The notes under the pieces are model-generated. The model had not been told where the DNA came from and did not search any database. It saw only the letters and a list, made by a program, of their open reading frames with translations. From Laguncularia racemosa (lineage: Eukaryota > Streptophyta > Magnoliopsida > Myrtales > Combretaceae): 64,000 bases of DNA. The position numbers and the translations under genes are program-made. The stretch is from contig JBBMOL010000057.1 in NCBI GenBank assembly GCA_037954665.1, positions 2,108,001-2,172,000 on the forward strand, read 5' to 3'. Shown piece by piece: positions 38,010-49,112 of this stretch; positions within the stretch are counted from its first letter, which is position 1, and the number at the start of each line of letters is the position of its first letter.

Positions 38010-38014
38010 CCGGT
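38010..38014. repeat. Target-site duplication of element B, left
   Basis: CCGGT before the LTR, paired with TCGGT at 49781-49785. Four of five bases match; the difference is a C/T transition. Confidence 0.75.
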
Positions 38015-39420
38015 TGTCGAGTCTAATTTTTGAATTTTCCCATTCCTAATCCGATCTAGACTAGACCCTATGCTCATCTAATATAGATCCTCGACTTGAG
38101 TTAGGAACTTCGTTTAATTTTGGAGTCGCCACCCAACTGTTGTTGGGAAAGATTGAATTAAGATTAAAAGAGCGGATTAGTCTTAATTTGGACCACTAGT
38201 CGTCGTGATTTCCTCTTCTCGTTTTTAGTGAAAAGAGAAAAAGGAAAACCAGAGTTTCTAAGTTCGAAGGCTAACCTATTAAAACCTTACGGTTACCACC
38301 TAATCTCCTAAAATTATCTCTATCTAGAAATGTCTTTTATTTTATTTTTGTTGCCTTTTATTGTGTTTTTGAATGAGTTATTTGAAAAAGATGATTTTTT
38401 ATTTTATTTTATGGGTTGACCCAAATGGGTGCCTACGTACCTGCTATTCAGGATCAAACAAGCCGTAGTTCGCTTTTCCTGAAAAGATTTAGTGGGTTTG
38501 TGAATTTTAATTTTGAAATCTCTTTTGATTTATGTTTTTACCATTTTTGGGATTTTTCTAAAAAATCTAAACCTAAGCTTAATAATTTGATTTTTGAAAA
38601 TAATTTTTGGGGAAAACATCAATTTTGGATTTATTTGAGAAAACGATTTTTCTAAGTGATAAAACTCATTTTTTTTCTATTTTTTCTTAATTTTCGAATT
38701 TTTATTAATTTTTTGTAATTTTTTATGATGTTTTATCATTTTTATGATTCTTTTATTATTTTACATTTTTTATAATCTTTATAAGTTTTTATAAGTTTTT
38801 ATGATTTTTTGTTAATTTTTCATAATTTTTGTGCATTGTTGTTTTATTAAAAATTTTCCTCCTAGGTTCTACCCTATTTCAAAATCTAAAGTTTTATTTT
38901 TATTATTTTCTACATTTTTATTATTTATTATTTTGATTAAATTTTTTTCTTTTTATTATTTATTATTATTATTTTTTATTATTAACTCCTAAAAAATCTA
39001 ATTTCTAACATTTTTCTATTTATTGAAATATAAATAACACATAAGTAAATAAAAAAATAAAAAAATAAAAAATTAATAACAAAATTAATAAATCAATTCG
39101 GAATAAAATAAATCAAATAAATAAACAAAATAAAATAAAATAAAAAATAAAAAATCCGACTTACTTGGATTCGGGTCACGACGGCGGGGAGTGCTCGTTG
39201 ACGGCGTTCCGATGGCCTTTTGCAGCGGTTGAGGTGTCGAATCCTAGGTTATCGAGGGTGAGGAATCCAATGGTGGCGTGGTTTGCTCCAGAAACGCCTT
39301 CTGGTGGTTGCTCAACTCCTAATCGGCGGTCGCAGCTTCGAACTCCTTCGGTGGACTTCGATTCTCTCTTTTCTCTCACTTTCTCTCGCTTTTGATCTGT
39401 TCTGGCTTCCTCACTTCATC

Positions 39421-39431
39421 CTCTATTTATA
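39421..39431 (-). promoter_or_regulatory. Pol II TATA box in element B 3' LTR
   Basis: TATAAATAGAG on the minus strand, identical to the motif at 49102-49112 in the other LTR. Confidence 0.75.
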
Positions 39432-39746
39432 GGCTCTCGAAATCGAGCTAAATAAGCTCGGATTTCCATCGATCGAGGCAAATCGGATTTGCGGTTAAAT
39501 GAACCAACTCCGATTCGTGCAAATCCTTTGATTTGTTGAGATTTGATTCCAATTGGATGATGTTTATCTCAATTCTGTTGAAGATCTATTGGATTTGTGC
39601 AAAAAATCGAATTGAAACGGCGGAATTCGAATTTTTTCATCGCCGGCGATCTCGGACCGAGGTTGAAGACGATCACGCGCCCGGCGCGTGCGTTCGCTCT
39701 AGCCAAACAGATGTTGCCACGTGTCTCGGGAAAATGAAAAATTTGC

Positions 39747-39836
39747 AAAACGCGGAATCTGCTTCCCCCGCATTTCGAACCCCTGACCTCGCACCCGCAC
39801 GCACCCGCCTGACCAAGACTCGGACCAGCTGAGCTA
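39747..39836 (-). other. tRNA-like A-box/B-box module in the LTR (3' LTR)
   Basis: The minus strand carries TAGCTCAGCTGG (39836-39825), a full match to the tRNA A-box. A B-box-like GGTTCGAAATG (39781-39771) follows, with box starts 55 bases apart, then a TTTT stop signal at 39750-39747. No proper cloverleaf or anticodon arm is seen, so this is a tRNA-derived (SINE-like) segment rather than a tRNA gene. Confidence 0.6.
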
Positions 39837-40112
39837 GCCCATTTTCCTGATTTTGTTTATTTCGCAAATTGCATATATGCAATGCGATTTTTTTTTTTTT
39901 TTTTTTTGAAATTTCAAAAATTTGTAAAAATTATTTATTCCTTATTATTGCCATTTTTGAAATCATTTTTCGAAATTGATGTGTTTTCCTATTTATTTTT
40001 ATTTTTTGAATATTTTTCTTATTTTTGCCAAATTAGAGAAAAATTGGAAAAAATTAGGAAAAATTGAAAATTGATTATTATTGATTCTTAGGGCAAAAAT
40101 AGGGTGTTTACA

Positions 40113-40125
40113 GCTATCCCTCTTT
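40113..40125 (-). promoter_or_regulatory. Polypurine tract of element B
   Basis: The minus strand reads AAAGAGGGATAGC directly before the 3' LTR, the expected plus-strand primer position. Confidence 0.75.
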
Positions 40126-40143
40126 GTATTAAAGTTTGAAAAA

Positions 40144-40670
40144 CTTAACTACAAAGACAAGAAAGACGCCATTTTTGGCCTTTTGATTTGAATAGATAAC
40201 GCCTTGTTTTGACTGATTATCTGGAAATTGGTTTTTGGTAGGAAAATGCTCCAAGAGCTAATAATCCCATGAGTTTAAAATGGTCCTAACAATTTAGAGT
40301 AATGTTCCTTCCCAAAAGTGCTTTATGGGCTGACTAATTGGCGATAGGAAACATCTCAAGTATTGTTTAGGAGTGTAGAATAAAGGATGATAGGAAACGT
40401 CTTATCAGACTAGCAACCTTGAAAAGAAGATTATCTTAGGAAGCGCCCTGATGAGTTGGCTACCTGTCAACAGAAGCGTCTAACTAGACTAGCAGCTGTT
40501 TGGAAAAATACCTTCGAAAAGTGCTCCATTGAGCTGACTAATCGGTTATTAGAAGTTTGAAAAAGTGCTCCTATGTGCTGATTAATTGATAGATTCAAAA
40601 AGTGCTCATTTGAGCTAACTAATCGATGGGTTCGAAAAGTGATCATCTGAGCTAACTAATCGAGGGAGTC
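40144..40670. repeat. Degenerate fringe of the 119-bp array
   Basis: Contains scattered, diverged pieces of the array motif (AAAAGTGCTC, GAGCTGACTAATCG, AGACTAGCA) without a fixed period. It looks like an older, unhomogenised part of the same repeat. Confidence 0.75.
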
Positions 40671-42562
40671 TAGGAAAGTGCCCCTTCTTTGGGCTGACTG
40701 ACCTATAGCGGGAAGTGTCTTCTTAGACTAACGAACCCTGGGGAAATGTCTCAAAAAGTGCCCCTATGAGCTAACCTTGAGACAGGATATTTAGGAAAGT
40801 GCCTCTCTTGGGCTGACTGACCTATAGCGGGACGTGTCTTCTTAGACTAACGACCTTGGGGGAAATGTCTCAAAAGATGCCCCTATGGCTGACCTTGAGA
40901 CAAGATATTTAGGAAAGTGCCCCTCTTGGGTTGACTGACCTATAGCGGGACGCGTCTTCTTAGACTAACGACCCTAGGGGAAATGTCTCAAAAAGTGCCC
41001 CTATGGGCTGACCTTGAGACAAAATATTTAGGAAAGTGCCCCTCTTGGGCTGACTGACCTATAGCGGGAAGTGTCTTCTTAGACTAACGACCTTGGGGGA
41101 AATGTCTCAAAAAGTGCCCTTATGGGCTGACCTTGAGACAAAATATTTAGGAAAGTGCCCCTCTTGGGCTGACTGACCGATAGTGGGACGTGTCTTCTTA
41201 GACTAACGACCTTGGGGGAAATGTCTCAAAAGGTGCCCCTATGGGCTGACCTTGAGACAAGATATTTAGGAAAGTGCCCCTCTTGAGCTGACTAACCTAT
41301 AGTGGGACGTGTCTTCTTAGACTAACGATCCTGGGGGAAATGTCTCAAAAAGTGCCCCTATGGGCTGACCTTGAGACAAAATATTTAGGAAAGTGCCTCT
41401 CTTGGGCTGACTGACCTATAGCGGGACGTGTCTTCTTAGACTAACGACCCTGGGGGAAATGTCTCAAAAAGTACCCCTATGGGCTGACCTTGAGACAAAA
41501 TATTTAGGAAAGTGCCCCTCTTGGGCTGATTGACCTATAGCGGGACGTGTCTTCTTAGACTAACGACCCTGGGGGAAATGTTTCAAAAGGTGCCCCTATG
41601 GGCTGACCTTGAGACAAGATATTTAGGAAAGTGCCCCTCTTTGACTGATTGACCTATAGCGGGACGTGTCTTCTTAGACTAACGACCCTGGGGGAAATGT
41701 CTCAAAAAGTTCCTCTATGGGTTGACCTTGAGACAAAATATTTAGGAAAGTGCCCCTCTTGAGTTGACTGACCTATAGCGGGACGTGTCTTCTTAGACTA
41801 ACGACCCTGGGGGAAATGTCTCAAAAAGTGCCCCTATGGGCTGACCTTGAGACAAAATATTTAAGAAAGTGCCCCTCTTGGGCTGACTGACCTATAGCGG
41901 GACGTATCTTCTTAGACTAACGACCCTGGGGGAAATGTCTCAAAAAGTGCCCCTATGGGCTGACCTTGAGATAAAATATTTAGGAAAGTGCCCCTCTTGG
42001 GCTGACTGACCTATAGCTGGACGTGTCTTCTTAGACTAACGATCCTGAGGGAAATGTCTCAAAAAGTGCCCCTATGGGCTGACCTTGAGAAAAGATATTT
42101 AGGAAAGTGCCCCTCTTGGGCTGACTAACCTATAGTGGGACGTGTCTTCTTAGACTAACGACCTTGGGGGAAATGTCTCAAAAAGTGCCCCTATGGGCTG
42201 ACCTTGAGACAAGATATTTAGGAAAGTGCCCCTCTTGGGCTGACTAACCTATGATAAAGATATCTCAAAAAGGTACCCCTATGGGCTGACCTTAAGAGAG
42301 GATATTTAGGAAAGTGCCCCTCTTGGGCTGACTAACCTATGATAAAAATGTCTCGAAAAGGTGCCCCTATGGGCTGACCTTAAGAGAGGATATTTAGGAA
42401 AGTGCCCCTCTTGGGCTGATTAACCTATGATAAAAATGTTTCAAAAAGGTGCCCCTATGGGCTGACCTTAAGAGAAGATATTTAGGAAAGTGCCCCTCTT
42501 GGGCTGACTAACCTATTAAAGGGGATGTTTAGACAAGTGCCCCACTATGGGCTGACTCATCT
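40671..42562. repeat. 119-bp minisatellite with 88-bp variant units, element B 3' region
   Basis: Starts of the phrase TTAGGAAAGTGCC fall at 40791, 40909, 41028, 41147, 41266, 41385, 41504, 41623, 41742, 41861, 41980, 42099 and 42218, i.e. a 119-base period (one of 118) with almost no indels. Three shorter units of exactly 88 bases follow (starts 42306, 42394, 42482). They lack about 31 bases around the GACGTGTCTTCTTAGACT segment. An earlier unit begins at about 40671. Each unit itself contains two related half-motifs (AAAGTGCCCCTATGGGCTGA and AAAGTGCCCCTCTTGGGCTG). No open frame or CRISPR-like spacer is present. Ogre elements are known to seed satellites from this region. Confidence 0.95.
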
Positions 42563-43057
42563 TATGCTTTTTGAATATGCTTTCTACTGACTGAGCTAAA
42601 TGATGTGATGCTTTTCATGATATGATGATAGTTATTCATTTTAATATGCTTGCCAATTTATCGTAGATGGCAACCAAACAACCGAACCTTCGTGCTGGTT
42701 TGCTTCTGCTTCACTTCTTGTCATCTTGACATGGGGTTGAAAATCTTGATGTGCTTCCTTTCTTGTGCTCATGGCTCTTTTGCTGGTAGTGTTATCCTAC
42801 TAATGCGCTAAGTTTTAATGCTCAAGAATAGATTATATTACAAAACTTATTGAGATTCATTATTATTTTAGTGTTTATCATTTATTGGTGAAGTGATGGG
42901 TAATGTGTTTAGGAATATTTGTTGCGATGAGAATCGATTGGGATTATTGACCATTCAGGGACATTAACTTTGCTTGTAAAAAGTAAAAACTCGACTCAAC
43001 GAAATTTGTATCGAACATTGGCTTTCATAAACATTGGCAAAATTTCAATTCCCTTGC
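42563..43057. other. Element B, spacer between integrase and array
   Basis: Non-coding part of the element 3' region. No repeats or frames of note were seen. Confidence 0.6.
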
Positions 43058-44275
43058 CTAAGGATAGTACATCTTTACGACATCTGTGTTAATGGGGTCT
43101 CTCAACTCCGAACCACCCATTTGAGTCAATATGAAAGCACCTCATGACAGAACCTTTTTCACCACATAAGGGCCTTCATAGTTTGGGGTAAATTTTCCTC
43201 TGGAGTCTTGGGCGTTCGGGAGAACCTTCCTTAGCACTAGATCCCTTTTTTTGAAGTATCGGGGCCTCATTTTCTTGTTAAATGCTCGGGCCATCCTTTG
43301 TTGGTAACACTGGCCATGACATAGTGCGGTAAGTCTTTTTTCATCAATCAGATTCAGCTGATCAAGCCTCTTCTTTACCCAATCTGATTCGGTTAGCTGA
43401 GTTTGTGACAAGATTCTGAATGATGGTATTTCGACTTCAACTGGTAGCACTGCTTCAGTACCATATACCAATGAATATGGGGTAGCTCCAGTAGATGTTC
43501 TTATTGAAGTCCTATAAGCTATGAGAGCAAACGGTAACATTTCGTGCCAATCTTTGTAAGTGTTTGTCATTTTCTCGATGATCTTTTTGATGTTCTTGTT
43601 AGCTGCTTCTACTGCCCCATTCATTTGAGGTCGGTAGGGAGTTGGATTTCTATGGTTTATGCAGAATTGTTGACATAAACTTGTCATCGATTTGTTGTTA
43701 AGATTGGTACCGTTGTCAGTGATGATAGACTCAAGAACTCCATATCGGGCTATTATGTCCCTTTTCAAGAAGCGGACTATTACCCCTTTGGTGACATTGG
43801 CATATGACGAAGCTTCTACCCATTTGGTGAAGTAATCAATCGCTACCAGTATAAACCTGTGGCCATTGGATGCTATCGGAGTGATTGGGCCAATTATTTC
43901 GATTCCCCACATGGAGAAAGGCCATGGTGCTGACAACAAATGTAGCTCATTGGGCGGAGCATTTATCCGGTTCACATATACTTGACGCAGATGAGAGTGC
44001 TTGACATATTTTATGCAATCTGATTCCATGGTTAACCAATAGTATCCTAATCTCATGATTTTTCGGGCTAACATGTAGCCATTCATATGAGGTCCACATA
44101 CTCCTTCGTGTACCTCTTTCACCAGTTCGCATGCTTCATTTTTGTCCACACATCTCAACAAAGTGGTATCAGATGATCTTTTGTAGAGTATAGACCCACT
44201 TAGTAAGAAATGACTTGCTAACCTTCTGAGTGTTCTTTGGTCATTCTTGCTAGCCATTTCAGGGTATTTACTTTC
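43058..44275 (-). pseudogene. Element B integrase, broken
   Basis: A 371-codon frame (44257-43142) covers most of the domain. The zinc-finger region (HEGVCGPHMNGYMLARKI, then KHSHLRQVY) has lost the paired cysteines expected in the CHKC-type motif. In the catalytic core the first acidic residue reads WGIEIIGPI, i.e. Glu instead of Asp. The second (IITDNGTN) and third (GAVEAANKNI) are normal. The C-terminal part has RGKFTPNYEGPYVVKKVLS, then a premature TGA at 43142-43144, probably CGA to TGA. Homology continues to a final YYP-stop at 43058. Upstream, an in-frame TAA at 44276 separates it from the RNase H. It is non-functional. Confidence 0.9.
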
Positions 44276-44768
44276 TTAGATAAAGGTCCTGATGTCGTGA
44301 TACCAGGGCTTGTCATCTTGTACTTTTTCAATGGTTAAACAGTAGGCGGGCCGATTTTCGATGTCTATCTTCATTGGTTGGATTTCGGCTCCCCCTGTTA
44401 TCTGGATCATAGATGCTAGTGTGGTTAGTGCATCTGCAAACTGATTCTGAGTTCTCGGGATGTATGTGAAAGTGATTGCCTTGAATTCTTCGATTAGCTC
44501 TGTCAAGTGTTGATGATACGGTACCAGTTTAGGGTCTTTAGTCTTGTATTCCCCTTTTGTCTGTAGTATGATGAGCGACGAATCTCCGTATACTTCTAAT
44601 TCGCGGATTTTCATTTGGCAAGCCATTTTGAGGCCAAGAATGCATGCCTCATATTCTGTGATATTATTGGTATAGGGAAATGTAAGTCTTGTCGCTGCAG
44701 GGAATTAAGTGCCATCTGGGGATATCAATACTGCCCCAACTCCGCAACCGAATACATTGGCGGCTCCA
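44276..44768 (-). pseudogene. Element B second (archaeal-type) RNase H, broken
   Basis: The frame begins with FFDGAANVFGCGVGAVLISP right after the RT-RNase H part, but one extra base near 44770 puts it out of frame with that part. A nonsense TAA at 44705-44707 lies where the family has DGTYFPA. After this, a 116-codon frame carries MACQMKIRELEVYGDSSLII and ends at the TAA next to the integrase. Catalytic acidic residues are visible in FFDGA, TEYEA and GDSSL. A second RNase H after the first is the defining trait of Tat/Ogre elements. Confidence 0.88.
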
Positions 44769-46478
44769 TCAGAAAAACAGTTTCCATTTCGGGTTCTGCT
44801 CTATCCCAAAGTCTTCTACCGGTATATCTTCCACTGTTAATATATTTTCGTCCGGGAATTGGGCTTGTAGTTCTTGGGAATTTATCTCGACAGGGTGTTC
44901 TGCCAATTGGTCGGCTAAGGCTTGCCCTTTCATTGAGTTCTGATTTATGTATGTGATGTCAAACTCGGATAGGAGCATTTGCCATTTAGAGATTCTCCCT
45001 CTCAAAGCTGGTTTCTCTGCCAAGTATTTCAAGGGATCATGTTTTGTCAACAGCTCAATATGATAGTAAAGGGTATATTGCCTTAGTCGATGCATGACCC
45101 AAATTAAAGCACAACAAGTCTTCTCTACCTCTGAGTACCTCTGTTCCCCTTCCGTGAATTTCCTGCTCAAGTAATATATGGAACGCTCTCTTCCCTCTTC
45201 ATTTTTCTGCCCCAGCACACAACCCATGGATTCAGGGAGTATAGTGAGGTATGAGAATAAGGGCTTCCCCTGCTTTAGGATTATTAAGACCGGAGGTTTT
45301 ATAAGGTAGTCTTTGATCGTCCTGAATGCTTCTTTGCATTCGTCGTCCCATTCTATGGTAGCATTCTTTTTCAACAGACGGAATAGTGGCCGGCATTTAT
45401 CGGTGAGCTGTGAGATAAAATGAGCTATATAATTTAATCTTCCCAGCAAGCTTCTTACTTCTTTAACGCAGTGTGGGGAGGGTAACTCTAATATAGACTT
45501 TACCTTGTCAGGATCGATTTTAATGCCCTCCTGGCTTACGATAAACCATAACAATTTCCCCGTTGTGACCCCAAAAGTGCATTTCTCTAGGTTTAACTTG
45601 AGTTGGAATTTTCTCAGTCGCTTAAACAATTTCCTCAGGATATCTATATGGCTTTCTCCTTCTTTAGATTTGGCTATCATGTCGTCGACGTATACTTCAA
45701 CCTCTCGATGCATCATGTCATGAAGTATCGCGACCATGGCTCTCTGATACGTTACCCCGGCGTTTTTCAAACCGAAGGGCATGACTTTGTAATAGAAAGT
45801 TCCCCACGTTGTGATGAAAGTCGTTTTGGTTTTATCTTCTTCGGCCATTTTTATTTGATTATATCCTGAGAAACCGTCAATGAATGAGAAAAGATGGTTT
45901 CCCGTAGTGTTGTCCACTAGAACATAAATGTGAGGTAGGGGGAAGTTATCCTTTGGTGTGGCTTGGTTTAAGTCCCGGAAGTCTACGCATACGCATACTT
46001 TTCCATTCTTTTTCATAACAGGGACTATATTTGCTACCCATTCTGGGTAATCGGACACTTCGATGAACCCTACTTCTAGCAGTTTCTTGACTTCTTCCTT
46101 AATCTTTAGCAAGATGTCAGGCCTAAATCTTCTCAGTTTTTGTTTTTTAGGTTTGACATCTTCCCTTGTGGGGAGCTTATGAACCACTATTGATTGGTCT
46201 AGTCCTGACATGTCACCATATGACCAGGCGAACACATCTGCATATTCTGTTAATAGCTCGGTTATCTCACATTTTTGCTCGGCACTCAAATTGGTCCCGA
46301 TTTTGAGGTTTTTAGGTTTTTCCATGCTTCCTAGATTTACTGTCTCCACCGACTCGTCGATCGAAATTCCGCTTGGTTCATGTTTTTGCCAATTTTCTTG
46401 TATTATTTCGTGGTCAAGGATATCGCCTTCAACAACTGACCTAGCAGCGTTGGAAACGATATCAGCATTTTTATTTTC
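44769..46478 (-). pseudogene. Element B reverse transcriptase and RNase H
   Basis: The frame is open from about 46478 to a TGA at 44769-44771; the first in-frame ATG is near 46325, so it was once read through from gag-protease. Motifs in order: DVFAWSYGDMSGLD, KLRRFRPDILLKIKEEVKKL, CVDFRDLNQATPKDNFPLP, FSFIDGFSGYNQIKM, KVMPFGLKNAGVTYQRAM, active site EVYVDDMIAKS (intact YVDD), EVRSLLGRLNYIAHFI, then the RNase H part with ESMGCVLGQKNEE, YYLSRKFTEGEQRYSEVEK and HRLRQYTLYY. Its length is normal for an Ogre RT-RNase H. It ends early because of a single-base insertion before the second RNase H, and no protease or gag precedes it. Confidence 0.93.
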
Positions 46479-46664
46479 TACTTACGCGAAATATCTCTGA
46501 TGTTCACTAGTAGGAGATCTGGGTAAAGTAAAGATGAAAGCATGTATATAAGAAAAAACAGACTGTAATTGAATTGATAAAGAGTCTCAATAGAATTCGT
46601 TCAATAATCATTCTCTATTTTTGAGCTGACCTAGAGCTATTGATAGGATAACAAAACCAATTAT
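46479..46664. other. Element B, deletion junction where gag-protease should be
   Basis: Only 186 bases lie between the end of ORF1 and the RT frame, and no zinc knuckle or DTGS-type protease motif is found. A GTAAGTAG motif on the minus strand near 46477-46484 could be the donor of the short intron known in Ogre elements, but no matching acceptor was identified. Confidence 0.6.
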
Positions 46665-47146
46665 TCAGAGCTGGATGCTGACTGGAGGCTCAGGCTTCCC
46701 GTTGATGACGGCTTCCAGTTCTTCGACTCTGGCCTTGGTCTTTTCCAGCTGAGCTTCCAAGGCTTTGTTGATTGCTATTTTGCGGATACCCAAGAGTCTG
46801 CTGAAAATACCGGCTGGCCCGACCTTAAGATCAGGTACATAGACTTAGTCGGTTAGTGCTGGAGCCTGTAGCAGCTGGGTGTACTCTTCCAGGGTAGGGG
46901 TGATTTCATGAGGCCCGATAAAGAAGGCTGCAGGCTCGATTTCCCATAACTGGAGCATGGCCCGTACCAAAGGCAAATTCACCTCCATCTTTGTTAGTGA
47001 AAGGATGGGCCCTATTTTCTGCTGGATGAAGGCCTGCTCCTCTGATTGTATAAGGTGAACCAGTGGTTCAGCACCAACTTTGGGTCCAAAGGTTTGTACA
47101 CCCGGATCTCCTTGCGGAGGAGGCGGTCAACTGCGGTACTAGCCAT
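46665..47146 (-). pseudogene. Element B ORF1 (DUF7745-like), frameshifted and shortened
   Basis: It starts at an ATG at 47146 (MASTAVDRLLRKEIRVYKPL), then shifts frame near 47090. The second frame reads KMEVNLPLVRAMLQLWEIEP, AFFIGPHEITPTLEEYTQLL, a stop, VGPAGIFSRLLGI, and a coiled-coil tail (KALEAQLEKTKARVEELEAV) before TGA at 46665. The LQLWE, IGPHEITPT and EEY segments are typical of the extra ORF1 upstream of gag in Ogre elements. Its role there is unknown. The central part is missing compared with usual ORF1 proteins. Confidence 0.7.
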
Positions 47147-47626
47147 CTATTACAACAAGAAATTTCCTAATTACAACCAGAACTATGAAAATATTACAAG
47201 GAAATAGATCCGAACTCCATGAAAAAAATAACAAATATTACATTATCGTCAATTGTCAACCCACGACTTTATGTATGCAAATAGGTTGGTTCTAACTGGT
47301 CCCCAATCTCTATGGCCTCCCGCATTCTCGGAGAAATGGATCTCAGGCCATATCGAAGCATTGGGTAGGGTAGCCTAATCAGTCCCGAACGGTAATCAAC
47401 TCACTTCGCCCGAAACCTACACAATGGCTCCCCGTCTTAGGGTCCTAGGACGGTCCGGGTTCGACCGCATCTATTCACACAAACATATGCATGCATGCAG
47501 ACCCCAAAGTAAAGAAAACTAAATTAGCTAATCCCTGAAAAGTTAGCAACAGAATAATAATTGAAAGACATTTCTTTAAAAGAACATCTTGAGGAGATTC
47601 AGGTGGCTAGCCTATTGGAATGAGGG
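47147..47626. other. Element B leader between primer site and ORF1
   Basis: About 480 bases of non-coding leader. No repeats or frames were identified. Confidence 0.6.
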
Positions 47627-47644
47627 TCCCCAATGGAGTCGCCA
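47627..47644 (-). promoter_or_regulatory. Primer binding site (tRNA-Arg) of element B
   Basis: The minus strand reads TGGCGACTCCATTGGGGA, three bases inside the 5' LTR edge. It is complementary to the 3' end of plant tRNA-Arg(ACG) (ending CCCCAGTGGAGTCGCCA) with one mismatch. A tRNA-Arg site is characteristic of Ogre elements. Confidence 0.85.
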
Positions 47645-49101
47645 TCCTGTCGAGTCTAATTTTTGAATTTTCCCATTCCTAATCCGATCTAGACTAGACC
47701 CTATGCTCATCTAATATAGATCCTCGACTTGAGTTAGGAACTTCGTTTAATTTTGGAGTCGCCACCCAACTGTTGTTGGGAAAGATTGAATTAAGACTGA
47801 AAGAGCGGATTAGTCTTAATTTGGACCACTAGTCGTCGTGATTTCTTCTTCTCGTTTTTGGTGAAAAGAGGAAAAGGAAAACCAGAGTTTCTAAGTTCGG
47901 AGGCTAACCTATTAAAACCTTACGGTTACCACCTAATCTCCTAAAATTATCTCTATCTAGAAATGTTTTTTTATTTTATTTTTGTTGCCTTTTATTGTGT
48001 TTTTGAATGAGTTATTTGAAAAAGATGATTTTTTTATTTTATTTTATGAGTTACCAAATGAGTGCCTACGTACCTGCTATTCAGGATCAAACAAGCCGTA
48101 GTTCGCTTTTCCTGAAAAGATTTAGTGGGTTTGTGCATTTTAATTTTGAAATCTCTTTTGATTTATGTTTTTACCATTTTTGGGATTTTTCTAAAAAATC
48201 TAAACCTAAGCTTAATAATTTGATTTTTGAAAATAATTTTTGGGGAAAACATCAATTTTGGATTTATTTAAGAAAACGATTTTTCTAAGTGATAAAACTT
48301 ATTTTTTTTTCTATTTTTTCTTAATTTTCGAATTTTTATTAATTTTTTGTAATTTTTTATGATTTTTTATGATTTTTATGATTCTTTTATTATTTTACAA
48401 TTTTTATAAACTTTATAAGTTTTTATAATTTTTAATGATTTTTTATTAATTTTTCATAATTTTTGTGCATTTTTGTTTTATTAAAAAATTTTCTCCTAGG
48501 TTCTACCCTATTTCAAAATCTAAATTTTTATTTTTATTATTTTCTACATTTTTATTATTTATTATTTTGATTATATTTTTTCTTTTTATTATTTATTATT
48601 ATTGTTTTTTATTATTAACTCCTAAAAAATCTAATTTATAACATTTTTCTATTTATTGAAATATAAATAACACATAAGTAAATAAACAAATAAATAAATA
48701 ACAAATTAATAAAAAAATTAATGAATCAATTCGGAATAAAATAAATCAAATAAATAAACAAAATAAAATAAAATAAAAAAAACGGAAAATCCGACTTACT
48801 TGGATCCGGGTCAGTGCGCGGATCGAGTCGAAACGGGTTGGGTCGAAGCGGTCAGACACGGCGGCGGGGAGTGCTCGTTGACGACGTTCCAACGGCCTTT
48901 TGCAGCGGTTGAGGTGTCGAATCCTAGGTTATCGTGGGTGAGGAATCAAATGGTGGCAGTGGTTTGCTCTAGAAACGCCTCCTGGTGGTTGCTCAACTCT
49001 TAATCGGCGGTCGCGGCTTCGAACTCCTCCGGTGGACTTCGATTCTCTGTTTTCTCTCACTTTCTCTCGCTTTTGATCTGTTCTGGCTTCCTCACTTCAT
49101 C

Positions 49102-49112
49102 CTCTATTTATA
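49102..49112 (-). promoter_or_regulatory. Pol II TATA box in element B 5' LTR
   Basis: TATAAATAGAG on the minus strand. It would start the genomic transcript near 49075, giving U3 of about 0.7 kb and R-U5 of about 1.4 kb. Confidence 0.75.

Larger units (their letters stand above)
37076..38014 (-). mobile_element. Element C, LTR-like part left of the Ogre insertion
   Basis: The minus strand shows a promoter-like TATAAATAC at about 37831-37839, a leader, and TGGTATCAGAGC at 37235-37246, the classic initiator-methionine tRNA primer binding site of plant LTR elements. A motif of about 28 bases with CTTGGTTTT and CACATCA occurs both before that site and at the outer edge near 37072-37100. It continues across element B at 49786-50040. 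Its outer boundaries are inferred from where the antisense frame of element A stops and resumes. Confidence 0.6.
38015..40112 (-). mobile_element. Element B, 3' LTR (in element sense)
   Basis: 2098 bases. In element sense it starts TGTAAACACC and ends GACTCGACA. It contains an AT-rich half (38280-39150) and a GC-rich promoter half (39160-39850). TATA motif TATAAATAGAG on the minus strand is at 39421-39431. Open frames in the GC-rich half are chance readings on both strands. Confidence 0.93.

Noticed and set aside
39747..39836. Functional tRNA gene
   Set aside because: A-box and B-box are good, but no acceptor stem or anticodon arm can be folded by eye, and it is duplicated only because it sits in LTRs.
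39165..39882. Several overlapping open frames of 60-99 codons on both strands
   Set aside because: They lie in the GC-rich promoter half of the element B LTR, and the same frames differ or break in the other LTR. They are chance frames.
40671..42562. CRISPR array or protein repeat domain
   Set aside because: Units are directly adjacent with no unique spacers, every frame has stops, and the host is a plant retrotransposon.
44615..46500. Plus-strand frames of 70-113 codons
   Set aside because: Antisense shadows of the element B RT-RNase H region.
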